Below, piece by piece: positions 1 through 7,605 of a stretch of 55,165 nucleotides of DNA. Below the pieces are notes generated by a model, which made no database searches, was not told the origin of the DNA, and worked only from the letters and a program-made list of their open reading frames with translations. Origin of the DNA: DATEJJ01 sp039649115 (lineage in GTDB: Bacteria; Actinomycetota; Actinomycetes; Mycobacteriales; Micromonosporaceae). A program made the translations under genes and the position numbers. The first letter of the stretch is position 1. Every line of letters starts with the position of its first letter. The stretch lies in the NCBI GenBank assembly GCA_039649115.1, contig JBBWZQ010000177.1, positions 1-55,165 on the forward strand. The letters are read 5' to 3'.

Positions 1-32
1 AGAGTGCGGGTGGGCGCGTTAAGGGGGATGCC

Positions 33-1256
33 ATGGCGTTGTCAGCCGTCGGGGGGCCGGGCGGTCGCGCGGTTTGGCCGTATTATGACGCGGCCGCCTT
101 CCGCCGCGATCCGCTGGCCTATCTGGCCACGGAGTTCGATCAGGCCGAAGACGTGTGGCGGTTCGCTCCTGGCCGGCTGTGTGTGGCCAACCCGCAGGCG
201 GCCCGCGAGGTGATGAGCAACCGGCGGGACACGTTCGTCGAGACCTCCGATTTCTTCCACACCCGGGATGGGGTCTTCGGCCCCCGATCCGCGCAGATCG
301 ATATCGGTCGCGGGGCACGCGCCCTCATGCGCCGCCACCTCGACGCCCACCGGGGCGACCTACCTCGGCTGGTCGCCGATCGGCTCGTACCCACGAGTGT
401 CTGGCCGGACGCGGGCAACCTGCTGGTCCGCGAGCATCTGCGGGACGTGCTTCTGTTCCGGGATGCGCCGGCAGCGATGCACGAGGTTGTGGATGGCGTC
501 ATCACCCGTGCGGTGCTGGCCGGGGCGCGCCGCCGCCATCCGGCATTGTCCCGGCTGTTGTTCCGCCGCAGGGCGATGAGCGTCCTCGGGCTGGAGATCC
601 TGGCCCGCCGCCGCGCCGGCATCGACGAGCCGCGCGACCTGCTTGATGTGGCCGTCATCGGGGCCGGCTGGTCGGCTACACCGGGCGATGTCGCCGAGGT
701 CTACCTGTCGTTCCTGTTCGCCACCGTCGGCTCGATCGGCTTCGCGCTCGGCTGGTCGGTCTATCTCGCCGGGACGCATCCGGCCAGCTGGGAAGACGAG
801 CCGGGGTGGATCGTGCGGGAGGCGATGCGGCTGTGGCCGGTCGCGTGGCTGTTCGCCCGTACCCCCACGCAGGTGCATGACCTGGCCGGTGTCACGGTCG
901 GTCCGCGGGACGAGGTGAGCGTGTGCTCCTACCTCGTGCATCGCCACCCGGGGCACTGGGATCGGCCGGACGAGTTCGTGCCTCGGCGCTGGGCGCATCC
1001 GGTACCAGATCCCGCCTTTATGCCCTTCGGGTTCGGCCCGCACACCTGCGCCGGCGCGACCGTGACGATGACACTGCTGGAGGACCTGATCCGCATCATC
1101 GTCCGGGATTGGCGCCTGTCGGTCACCGCCAGCGGCGACGGACCGCGTGTCGGCCCTGCCCTGGCTCCGCCGCGCTTCACCGCGCAGCTGCACGATCGCC
1201 CGCCCGAGCCGAGCCAACCGCCCAAACCCAGCACCGGCTCACAGGACAGGAGGTGA
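33..1256 (+). CDS. Cytochrome P450 (first of two flanking a tiny peptide gene)
   Basis: This 407-residue cytosolic haem monooxygenase-type protein has the ExxR pair at E263-R266 (EAMRLWP). The haem-binding loop is PFGFGPHTCAG, residues 331-341, with C339 as the axial ligand. There is no membrane anchor. The I-helix region (FLFATVGSIG, about 227-236) lacks the usual acid-alcohol pair, a feature tolerated in P450s that couple aromatic side chains. ATG 33 is chosen because AAGGGGG (21-27) precedes it; the frame is open upstream to the window edge, so a longer start cannot be excluded. The stop lies inside the Shine-Dalgarno of the small peptide gene, so the genes are probably translationally coupled. 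Inferred role: oxidative crosslinking of that peptide. An unrelated secondary-metabolism hydroxylase is the alternative. Confidence 0.9.
   Translation: MALSAVGGPGGRAVWPYYDAAAFRRDPLAYLATEFDQAEDVWRFAPGRLCVANPQAAREVMSNRRDTFVETSDFFHTRDGVFGPRSAQIDIGRGARALMRRHLDAHRGDLPRLVADRLVPTSVWPDAGNLLVREHLRDVLLFRDAPAAMHEVVDGVITRAVLAGARRRHPALSRLLFRRRAMSVLGLEILARRRAGIDEPRDLLDVAVIGAGWSATPGDVAEVYLSFLFATVGSIGFALGWSVYLAGTHPASWEDEPGWIVREAMRLWPVAWLFARTPTQVHDLAGVTVGPRDEVSVCSYLVHRHPGHWDRPDEFVPRRWAHPVPDPAFMPFGFGPHTCAGATVTMTLLEDLIRIIVRDWRLSVTASGDGPRVGPALAPPRFTAQLHDRPPEPSQPPKPSTGSQDRR
1249..1256 (+). promoter_or_regulatory. Strong ribosome binding site of the putative precursor peptide
   Basis: GGAGGTGA is a near-perfect match to the 16S rRNA tail. 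It lies 5 nt before ATG 1262 and 8 nt before the second ATG at 1265. It contains the stop codon of the first P450. A site this strong in front of a 32-codon frame argues that the short frame is really translated. Confidence 0.75.
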
Positions 1257-1261
1257 ACACC

Positions 1262-1360
1262 ATGATGGCGCTGTATCGCTCGATCAAGTCGGCGCTCAAC
1301 GTCCGCGGGGGCTACTCCTCGTACATCGAGGGCTTCTGGTACCTCTACCACCACATCTGA
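1262..1360 (+). CDS. Putative RiPP precursor peptide with aromatic C-terminal core
   Basis: This is a 32-residue peptide (31 if ATG 1265 is used). The N-terminal two thirds (MMALYRSIKSALNVRGG) is basic and could be a leader recognised by the enzymes. The last eight residues are FWYLYHHI, with six aromatic side chains (F25, W26, Y27, Y29, H30, H31); Y18 and Y21 lie just upstream. Known P450-modified peptides have similar cores: AWYIWY in tryptorubin, YIYY in cittilin and YYH in biarylitide. FWYLYH aligns residue by residue with AWYIWY, with a two-residue HI extension. The gene is preceded by a near-consensus Shine-Dalgarno, flanked by two P450 genes and followed by a hairpin. Inferred role: substrate for C-C, C-N or C-O aromatic crosslinks. 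No protease or exporter gene is visible in the window; they may lie upstream or be supplied by the host. Confidence 0.8.
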   Translation: MMALYRSIKSALNVRGGYSSYIEGFWYLYHHI

Positions 1361-1371
1361 CCGCTGCGAGC

Positions 1372-1403
1372 GCGGGGAGCCGCCGGATGGGGCGGTTCCC
1401 CGC
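1372..1403 (+). promoter_or_regulatory. 13-bp stem-loop between precursor peptide and second P450
   Basis: The arms GCGGGGAGCCGCC (1372-1384) and GGCGGTTCCCCGC (1391-1403) pair over 13 positions with one G-U, around the loop GGATGG. No T-run follows, so this is more likely a partial terminator or a 3'-end stabiliser for the peptide message than a full terminator. In RiPP operons such hairpins commonly raise precursor output over the downstream enzymes. The Shine-Dalgarno of the next gene (GGGAGG, 1411-1416) begins 8 nt after it. Confidence 0.65.
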
Positions 1404-1423
1404 ACACCTGGGGAGGCGAAGCG

Positions 1424-2665
1424 ATGACCAGTCCCGAACACGCCACCGACTTCCTGCACCACCTGCGCCAGCGCAGCGCGGCAGAGGGCGGCATCTTCTG
1501 GATAAACGATGATCAGCTGGCCATCTTCGAACCGGACGCCGCGCGCCGGGTGAGCGCCGCGAACTGGCACCGGCTCATGATGTACGACCGCCTTGTCGAC
1601 AAGCTCCGGGGGCGTACCAGCGCGCAGGTGCGATGGACCGACATCCGCACGGCGTGGCTCACCCAACTGCACAAGCTCACCACGGGCCGGCACAACGCCG
1701 ACCTGATCGCGCGGATGCAACAGATCATCGATGCCCGGCTCGGCGACGACGTCGACCTCGTCATGCTCGCGCAGGATGTCGCCGTGCAATCCATGCTGCC
1801 GGTCGCCCTGTCCGGCCTGACTCCAAGCGAGACCGCGCAGATCAACCAGGATCTCACCCAGAAACTGCTCCGCTTGATCGTCCGCCACCCGGGCAGCGGG
1901 CCGTGGCATCACATGCACTTCGCGGCGGTACAGGTCCGGGCCGGTATCGTTGTCCGGCGGGTGCTGAGGGAACGGGCCTCCGGCCGCCGCCCCCGCGAGT
2001 TGGACCTCGCGGATCCGATCGTCGACATGCTCCCAGAACTCGGCATGGACCGCGCCCTGGACGTGGTCACCACGGTGCTCACCGCGATCGGCGGTCCGCC
2101 CGGTGCCGCGGCCGCGAGCGTGCTGTATGAGTTCGCCCGCAATCCCGGGTGGGCGCAACGGCTCAGCACCGAACTTCGCGGCATGGACCTGGCCGACTTC
2201 TGTGCCGCACCGACGGCGGCGGCACCGGTCACGCACCGGTTCGTCAAGGAGGTGCTGCGCATGTGGAGCCCGCCGCTGCTGCTCGTACGCCGCTCGCTGT
2301 TCCCGTTCGAGGTCGGCAGCACCCGGCTGGAAAAGGGGCAGGGCTACATCATGAGCCCGCACATGATCCATCGCGATGAGCGGTTCTGGCCCCAGGCCGA
2401 CACGTTCGACCCGGACCGCTTCCTGCCTGGGGCGCCGCACGGCCCGACCGACCGCGGACACTACGTCCCATTCGGCTGGGCGCCGAAGAGATGCGTGGGC
2501 GCCGACATCGGTACGATCCAGCTGATGGGGTTGTGCTATCTACTGTGTACGCGCTACCGCCTCACAGTGCCGGACGCGGAGACAATCACCGTGGCGTACC
2601 GTTTCGCGCCCGTCCCGCAACACTTCTCAGGTCAGCTAGCGGTAGAGAGCGGGTCTGGCGGGTAA
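1424..2665 (+). CDS. Cytochrome P450 (second of the pair)
   Basis: This 413-residue soluble P450 has ExxR at E276-R279 (EVLRMWSPP) and the haem loop PFGWAPKRCVG (349-359), with C357 as ligand. The I-helix segment (LTAIGGPPGAAAA, from about 219) has glycines and prolines where the acid-threonine pair normally sits. The haem loop differs clearly from that of the first P450, so the two are not a recent duplication. ATG 1424 has GGGAGG at 1411-1416. The last 30 bp overlap the convergent iolG gene end. Inferred role: a second crosslink or oxidation on the small peptide, perhaps at a different residue pair. Neither substrate nor reaction order can be read from sequence. Confidence 0.9.
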   Translation: MTSPEHATDFLHHLRQRSAAEGGIFWINDDQLAIFEPDAARRVSAANWHRLMMYDRLVDKLRGRTSAQVRWTDIRTAWLTQLHKLTTGRHNADLIARMQQIIDARLGDDVDLVMLAQDVAVQSMLPVALSGLTPSETAQINQDLTQKLLRLIVRHPGSGPWHHMHFAAVQVRAGIVVRRVLRERASGRRPRELDLADPIVDMLPELGMDRALDVVTTVLTAIGGPPGAAAASVLYEFARNPGWAQRLSTELRGMDLADFCAAPTAAAPVTHRFVKEVLRMWSPPLLLVRRSLFPFEVGSTRLEKGQGYIMSPHMIHRDERFWPQADTFDPDRFLPGAPHGPTDRGHYVPFGWAPKRCVGADIGTIQLMGLCYLLCTRYRLTVPDAETITVAYRFAPVPQHFSGQLAVESGSGG

Positions 2666-3700
2666 CTGGACGGGTTGGCGGGAGCCGGATTCCAGAGCGG
2701 CAACGGCGGCGGAGGCGACCAGCGTCGCCGCATACCCGTCCCAGGCGCTCGCGCCCCGTGGCGTTCCATCGGCGCGCAGGCCGTCCACCCAGTCCTGCAG
2801 TTCGCGCCGGTATGCCTCGGCGAACCGGGGCCGCCAGTCCGCCGGCAGCCCGCGACCTGCCACCCCGGCACCGCGCAACACCGTCGCCGCGGGTGCGTCC
2901 AGCGTCGCCGCACCCTGCTCACCGACCAGTTCACAGCGTACGTCGTAGCCGTACCGGGCGTTGACGAACACCTCCACGTCGATGATCACGCCGCTCGCCG
3001 ACTCCAGGACGAGGAACTGCGGATCCTGGGTGCTGCCCGCCACCGCGCTCCGCCGTGGCGTGTGGACTGTCACCGCGACGATCTCCTCACCGAGCAGCCA
3101 GCGGGTGGTGTCGAGCTCGTGGACCGCGGAGTTGGTGATGACAGCGGAGCTCGGCAGGCCTTGCGGGGCGGTCGGGTTGCGGTGCACGCAGTGCAGCACC
3201 AGGGGCACGCCGATCCGTCCACTGTCGAGTGTCGCCTTGAGGTCGACGTAGCCGGGGTCGTATCGGCGCATGAACCCGACGCTGACCAGCCGGGCGCCCA
3301 GCCTCGCCTCGGCGTCGAGGATGCGCTGGCAGCCGTCCACAGTGGGGGCCAGCGGCTTCTCGCACAGCACCGGCTTGCCGGCCGCGATGCTGGCCAGCAC
3401 GAACTCCTCGTGCGTCGGGTCGGACGAGGCGACCAGCACCGCGTCGACCTCGCTATCCCGGATCAGGTCGTGCGGATCGGCCATCACCCGGGCGCCCGGC
3501 GCGCCGCCGGCCACCGCTGCCGCCCGCTCCCGGTCCACATCGAACAGTGCGGTCAGGCTCGCCCCGGAAACCGCCCCGTGCAGCAGCCGTGCGTGGTCGG
3601 CGCCCATCACGCCGGTCCCGATGATCCCGACCCGGACGGCCGAGCCGGGTCCGCCCGCCCGGCCGAGGGAGTGCAGTCTCGCCACATCCGGGAGTGTCAT
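2636..3700 (-). CDS. iolG: myo-Inositol 2-dehydrogenase (Gfo/Idh/MocA family)
   Basis: NAD-dependent oxidation of myo-inositol to scyllo-inosose, the first step of inositol catabolism. The 354-residue protein has a Rossmann motif GTGVMG (28-33), the family CEKP (113-116), FMRRYD (about 143-148) and HELDTTRWLLGE (from 194) containing the catalytic histidine region. FMRRYD and the following CVHRN are typical of IolG rather than of other Gfo/Idh/MocA enzymes. ATG 3700 forms an ATGA overlap with the upstream gene's stop, so it is preferred over the in-frame start at 3718. It is the last gene of the iol operon and its end overlaps the convergent P450 gene. Confidence 0.88.
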   Translation of the reverse strand: MTLPDVARLHSLGRAGGPGSAVRVGIIGTGVMGADHARLLHGAVSGASLTALFDVDRERAAAVAGGAPGARVMADPHDLIRDSEVDAVLVASSDPTHEEFVLASIAAGKPVLCEKPLAPTVDGCQRILDAEARLGARLVSVGFMRRYDPGYVDLKATLDSGRIGVPLVLHCVHRNPTAPQGLPSSAVITNSAVHELDTTRWLLGEEIVAVTVHTPRRSAVAGSTQDPQFLVLESASGVIIDVEVFVNARYGYDVRCELVGEQGAATLDAPAATVLRGAGVAGRGLPADWRPRFAEAYRRELQDWVDGLRADGTPRGASAWDGYAATLVASAAVAALESGSRQPVQLPARPALYR

Positions 3701-4857
3701 CGCGACACCTTCACCCATCCGCCGGTATTGACCGACTCGACCACGGCCTCCAGAGCGAGCGCACTGGACACCGCGTCTTGAATCGTGGCCCCGTACGCTT
3801 TGCCGTCCGCAATGGAGCGCAGGAACCGGGCCGCCTCGATGACCTTCAAGTCGTCGTAGCTCATCGCGATGCCGGCGCCGGGCTGGAACGCGCCGAAGTC
3901 GCCGTCACCGGGGCCGGCGAACACCGTGCTGACGCTCTGATTCTGGTACGCCGATCCGGTGCTCACCGCCAGCTCGCCCATCCGCCGGAAATCCCAGGAC
4001 AGCGCGCCCTTCGTACCGTGGATTTCGAAGCCGTAGTTGCACTGCTCGCCGACGCTGACCCGGCTCGCCTCCAGGGTGACCCGGGCCCCGCTCGCGAAGC
4101 GCAGCAGGCAGCCCAGATAGTCCTCGTTCTGCACCTCGCCCAGCTCGCCTCCGACGGCAAGAGCGAAGTGGCTGCCCGCCCCGGTCGGCTGCGGCCGCTC
4201 CGGGATGATCACCGCGGTGTCCGCGACCAGCCGGTCGATCTCACCCAGCAGGTAGCGCGCCAGATCGACGCCGTGCGATGCGAGATCGCCCAGCACCCCG
4301 TTGCCGCCGCGCTCCCGTTCGAACCGCCAGGACAGTGCGCCCTGCGGGTGCGCCGCATAGTCGCTGAACAGCCGGAACCGGGCGTGCGTGATGGCGCCCA
4401 GCTCGCCGCGGTCGATCAGCTCGCGGGCGGCGGCGACCGCCGGGGCGTTGCGGTAGTTGAAGCCGACCGCGCACTGGACGCCGGCCCGCGCGACGGCGGC
4501 CGCGAGGTCCTGGGCATCGGCGGCGGTCAGGCCGACCGGCTTCTCGATCCAGATGTGCTTGCCGGCCGACGCCGCAGCCACCCCGATCTCCCGGTGCAGG
4601 TAGTTCGGCGCGGTGATGCTGACCGCCTGCACCCGTGGATTGCCTACCAGCTCGGTCCATTGCTCGGTGCCGGAGACAAACCCGTACTGCTCGGCGGCTG
4701 CCGCGGCGCGGCCCGGCTCCGGGTCGGCCACCCGCAGCAGGGCCGGCACGAGCGGCAACTCCGGGAAGTGGTGCAGCGCCCTGCTGTAGGCCCGGGTGTG
4801 CACCTGGCCCATCCAGCCCATGCCGACGACACCGACTCCGATGGTCTGGCGGTTCAC
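3697..4857 (-). CDS. Gfo/Idh/MocA family sugar/inositol dehydrogenase
   Basis: A 386-residue NAD(P)-dependent oxidoreductase with Rossmann motif GMGWMG near the N-terminus, IEKPVG about a third of the way in and a C-terminal alpha/beta dimerisation domain (GVLGDLASHGVDLARYLLGE region). It is a second dehydrogenase beside IolG, perhaps acting on scyllo-inositol or another inositol isomer or derivative; the exact substrate cannot be told. GTG 4857 overlaps the iolE stop by four bases (GTGA), which fixes the start. Much longer open reading is possible upstream, but it is the antisense-like frame of iolE and not coding. Confidence 0.85.
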   Translation of the reverse strand: MNRQTIGVGVVGMGWMGQVHTRAYSRALHHFPELPLVPALLRVADPEPGRAAAAAEQYGFVSGTEQWTELVGNPRVQAVSITAPNYLHREIGVAAASAGKHIWIEKPVGLTAADAQDLAAAVARAGVQCAVGFNYRNAPAVAAARELIDRGELGAITHARFRLFSDYAAHPQGALSWRFERERGGNGVLGDLASHGVDLARYLLGEIDRLVADTAVIIPERPQPTGAGSHFALAVGGELGEVQNEDYLGCLLRFASGARVTLEASRVSVGEQCNYGFEIHGTKGALSWDFRRMGELAVSTGSAYQNQSVSTVFAGPGDGDFGAFQPGAGIAMSYDDLKVIEAARFLRSIADGKAYGATIQDAVSSALALEAVVESVNTGGWVKVSR

Positions 4858-5738
4858 TGCCCGGCCTCCGCGCTCACCAGGAAGTCGAGGCTGCGCCGCA
4901 CGTCCAGCACCGGACCGCTGCCCCGTTCCGGCGGGCCATACAGCGCGGCGTCCTGCTCCAGCACGTACCAGCCTTGGTAGCCGGCCTTCTCCAGTGCCTG
5001 CACGATGCCCGTGAGGTCCAGATCGCCCTCGCCCAGCGGGGTGTAGAGCCCGGCCCGGACCGCCTCGATGTAGCTGGTGTCGCCCGCCGACACGGTGGCC
5101 GCGACCGACGAGCGGACATCCTTGAGGTGTACGTGCGCGATCCGGTCGGCGGCCATCCCGACCAGTTCCACCGGATCCATGCCACCGATGAGCAGGTGCC
5201 CGGTGTCCAGGCAGAGCGGCACGTCGCTGGATTCGAGCAGCCGCAGCACCGAAGCCCGGTCCTCGATCGCGGTGCCCACGTGCGGGTGCAGGGTCGGGGT
5301 CAGCCCGTGGTCGCGGGCGATGCGCCGCAGCTCGTCCAGTGTGGACAGCAGGGTCGGCCACTCGTCGTCGGCCAGCACCACCTTGCGGTCGTAGCTGCCG
5401 TCCGCGGAGCGCGCCGCCAGCACGACAACCTCAGACCCCGCGGCCGCGAGCGTCTCGATCGCCGCGCGCGCCTCGGCCAGGTCGGCATCCGTGCTGGCAT
5501 GCAGGGGTACCGGCAGGAAGCCCCCGATCAGCCGCAGGCCATACCGCTCCAGCAGCCGTCTTACGTCTTCCGGCCGCTGCCCCAGGTAGCCGGTGGGGCC
5601 CAGCTCGGTGGCGCGCAGACCGAGCTCCCGCATCTCGCCCAGCACGAGGTCGGGTGGCAGCTCGTGGCCCCAGTCAGGCGCCTCGCACACGCCCCACGAG
5701 ATCGGCGCGCCGCCGACCCTCTCCACTATGGTGCTCAT
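4854..5738 (-). CDS. iolE: Inosose dehydratase (sugar phosphate isomerase/epimerase fold)
   Basis: Dehydrates 2-keto-myo-inositol to 3D-(3,5/4)-trihydroxycyclohexane-1,2-dione, the second catabolic step. The 294-residue TIM barrel opens with PISWGVCEAPDWG, typical of IolE. Metal-site segments are visible: LHPHVGT, CLDTGHLL and HVHLKDV. The length is normal for the family. The start ATG overlaps the stop of the ABC ATPase (ATGA) and the stop overlaps the next GTG, so it sits within the polycistronic iol message. Confidence 0.9.
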   Translation of the reverse strand: MSTIVERVGGAPISWGVCEAPDWGHELPPDLVLGEMRELGLRATELGPTGYLGQRPEDVRRLLERYGLRLIGGFLPVPLHASTDADLAEARAAIETLAAAGSEVVVLAARSADGSYDRKVVLADDEWPTLLSTLDELRRIARDHGLTPTLHPHVGTAIEDRASVLRLLESSDVPLCLDTGHLLIGGMDPVELVGMAADRIAHVHLKDVRSSVAATVSAGDTSYIEAVRAGLYTPLGEGDLDLTGIVQALEKAGYQGWYVLEQDAALYGPPERGSGPVLDVRRSLDFLVSAEAGQ

Positions 5739-6544
5739 GACTCTCCTTCGACACCTACACGTTCCAGCTCGTGGGTGAGCTGCTCCAGCTCGGCCCCGCC
5801 GGCCATCAGCCTGGTCAACTCGGCCACCGAGATCTCCGACTTGGCGAAGTCGCCGAGGCTGCGCCCCCGCTTGAGGAGCAGGAAGCGGTCACCGACCGGG
5901 TAGGCGTGGTGCGGGTTGTGGGTGATGAAGATGACCCCCAGACCCCGGTCCCGCGCCTGGACGATGTACTTGAGCACCACGCCGGCCTGCTTGACGCCCA
6001 GGGCCGACGTCGGCTCGTCGAGGATGAGCAGCCGAGCTCCGAAGTGGACCGCCCGAGCGATCGCCACCGACTGCCGCTCGCCGCCGGACAGGGTGCCCAC
6101 CGGCTGCTCCGGGTCGCGGATGTCGATGCCCATGTCGAGCATCTCCTCGCGGGTGACCCGCCGGGCCTCGTCACCGTCGAACCGGCGCCACGGCCCCCAG
6201 CCCTTGGTCGGCTCCGAGCCGAGGAAGAAGTTGCGCCACACCGCCATCAGCGGCACCATCGCGAGGTCCTGGTAGACCGTGGCGATGCCGGCGTCCAGGG
6301 CGGCCCGGGGCGAGCCGAGCCGGATCGGCCGGCCGTCCATGAACAGGCGGCCGTGGTCGGGCTGGTGCACCCCGGAGAGGATCTTGATGAGGGTGGACTT
6401 CCCGGCGCCGTTGTCCCCCAGCACGCAGGTGACCTGGCCGGCCCGCACGGTGGTCGAGATCTCGTGCAGCGAGATGACGCTGCCGAACATCTTGGACACG
6501 TCGCGGATCTCCAGCAACGGCGCGGTCTGCGGGTCTTCAGCCAT
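5735..6544 (-). CDS. Sugar (inositol) ABC importer ATP-binding protein, single-domain
   Basis: The 269-residue nucleotide-binding subunit has Walker A GDNGAGKST, ABC signature LSGGERQ, Walker B LLILDEPT and the switch histidine in FITHNPHH. It is most like the N-terminal half of RbsA-type sugar ATPases. RbsA-type proteins usually carry two ATPase domains in about 500 residues; here only one is present, so the subunit would act as a homodimer. It lies between the permease gene (6-bp gap) and iolE (ATGA overlap). Inferred substrate is myo-inositol or an isomer, from the operon. Confidence 0.9.
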   Translation of the reverse strand: MAEDPQTAPLLEIRDVSKMFGSVISLHEISTTVRAGQVTCVLGDNGAGKSTLIKILSGVHQPDHGRLFMDGRPIRLGSPRAALDAGIATVYQDLAMVPLMAVWRNFFLGSEPTKGWGPWRRFDGDEARRVTREEMLDMGIDIRDPEQPVGTLSGGERQSVAIARAVHFGARLLILDEPTSALGVKQAGVVLKYIVQARDRGLGVIFITHNPHHAYPVGDRFLLLKRGRSLGDFAKSEISVAELTRLMAGGAELEQLTHELERVGVEGES

Positions 6545-6550
6545 GTGTGG

Positions 6551-7591
6551 TCACCTCCTGGAGGTTTCGGCGTAGCGGCGGACGAACTGGTTGGCGAGCA
6601 CGGCGAGCAGCAGCATGGCGCCGAGGAAGAACTTGAACCAGTCCGCGTCCCAGCCGGCGTAGACGATGCCCTGGGAGGTCATGCCGAAGATGAGCGCGCC
6701 CAGCGACGCGCCGATCGCCGAGCCGTACCCGCCGGTGAGCAGGCAGCCGCCGATGACCGCCGCGACGATGTAGATGAGCTCCTGGCCGATGCCGGTCTGC
6801 GCCTGGATCGAGGTGAGCCGGACGATCTGCGTGTTGCCGATGAACCAGGCCGCCAGCGAGGTCAGCATGAACAGCGTGATGGTGGTGCGCCGCACCGGTA
6901 CGCCGACGTTGGTGCTGGCCGACCGGTCGCCGCCGACCGCGAAGATCCAGTTGCCGAACCTGGTCTTCAACAGCAGGTACGAGCCGGCGATGGTGACCAG
7001 GATCCACCACAGGATGGCGATCTGGAACGGCGTGCCGGCGATCGTGAAGGTGCTGGCGAGCACGGCGTGCAGCGCGCCGTACCCGGACACCTTGTCGAAG
7101 TTGTTCACCTGCACCGTGTTGGTGACCAGCTTGGTGACGCCGAGGTTGAGGCCCTGCAGCATCAGGAACATGCCGAGGGTGATGATGAAGCTGGGCAGCC
7201 CGGTGCGCATGACGAGGTACCCGTTGAGGAAGCCGACGCCCAGCACCAGGGCCAGCGAGACGGCGAGCGCGAGCCAGGTGTTCATCCCGTAGTACGTGGT
7301 CAGGATGCCGCTGGTGATGCCCGCGGTGGCGACCTGCACGCCGGCCGACAGGTCGAAGTGGCCGCCGATCATCAGCAGGGCCACGGCCACGGCCATGATG
7401 CCCAGGGTCGAGGCGGGGTCGAGCCAGTTCGCCACGCCCTCCTTCGACCGGAACACGTCCGACAGCGAGGCGAACAGTACGAAGATGACGACGGCGCCGA
7501 TCAGCGAGCCCAGTTCGGGCTTGACGAGCAACCGCCGGAACAGGCCGACGCGGGCCAGGCGTTCGTCGCCGGCGACGGCGATACCAGACAT
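6551..7591 (-). CDS. Sugar (inositol) ABC importer permease, RbsC family
   Basis: This 346-residue membrane protein has about eight to ten hydrophobic segments, beginning after a polar N-terminus of about 30 residues. It has the family features GGHFDLSAG and a late AVIGGCLLTGGYGS loop typical of ribose/xylose-type permeases. It would form the inner-membrane channel with the neighbouring ATPase and substrate-binding lipoprotein. A short gap (7592-7605) with GAGGTACC separates it from the binding-protein gene. Confidence 0.9.
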   Translation of the reverse strand: MSGIAVAGDERLARVGLFRRLLVKPELGSLIGAVVIFVLFASLSDVFRSKEGVANWLDPASTLGIMAVAVALLMIGGHFDLSAGVQVATAGITSGILTTYYGMNTWLALAVSLALVLGVGFLNGYLVMRTGLPSFIITLGMFLMLQGLNLGVTKLVTNTVQVNNFDKVSGYGALHAVLASTFTIAGTPFQIAILWWILVTIAGSYLLLKTRFGNWIFAVGGDRSASTNVGVPVRRTTITLFMLTSLAAWFIGNTQIVRLTSIQAQTGIGQELIYIVAAVIGGCLLTGGYGSAIGASLGALIFGMTSQGIVYAGWDADWFKFFLGAMLLLAVLANQFVRRYAETSRR

Positions 7592-7605
7592 GGGGTACCT
7601 CCGTC

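Noticed and set aside
4858..5361. Longer N-terminus for the second Gfo/Idh/MocA dehydrogenase
   Set aside because: The frame runs through iolE and lacks a domain; the GTG at 4857 makes a standard four-base overlap and begins right before the Rossmann motif.
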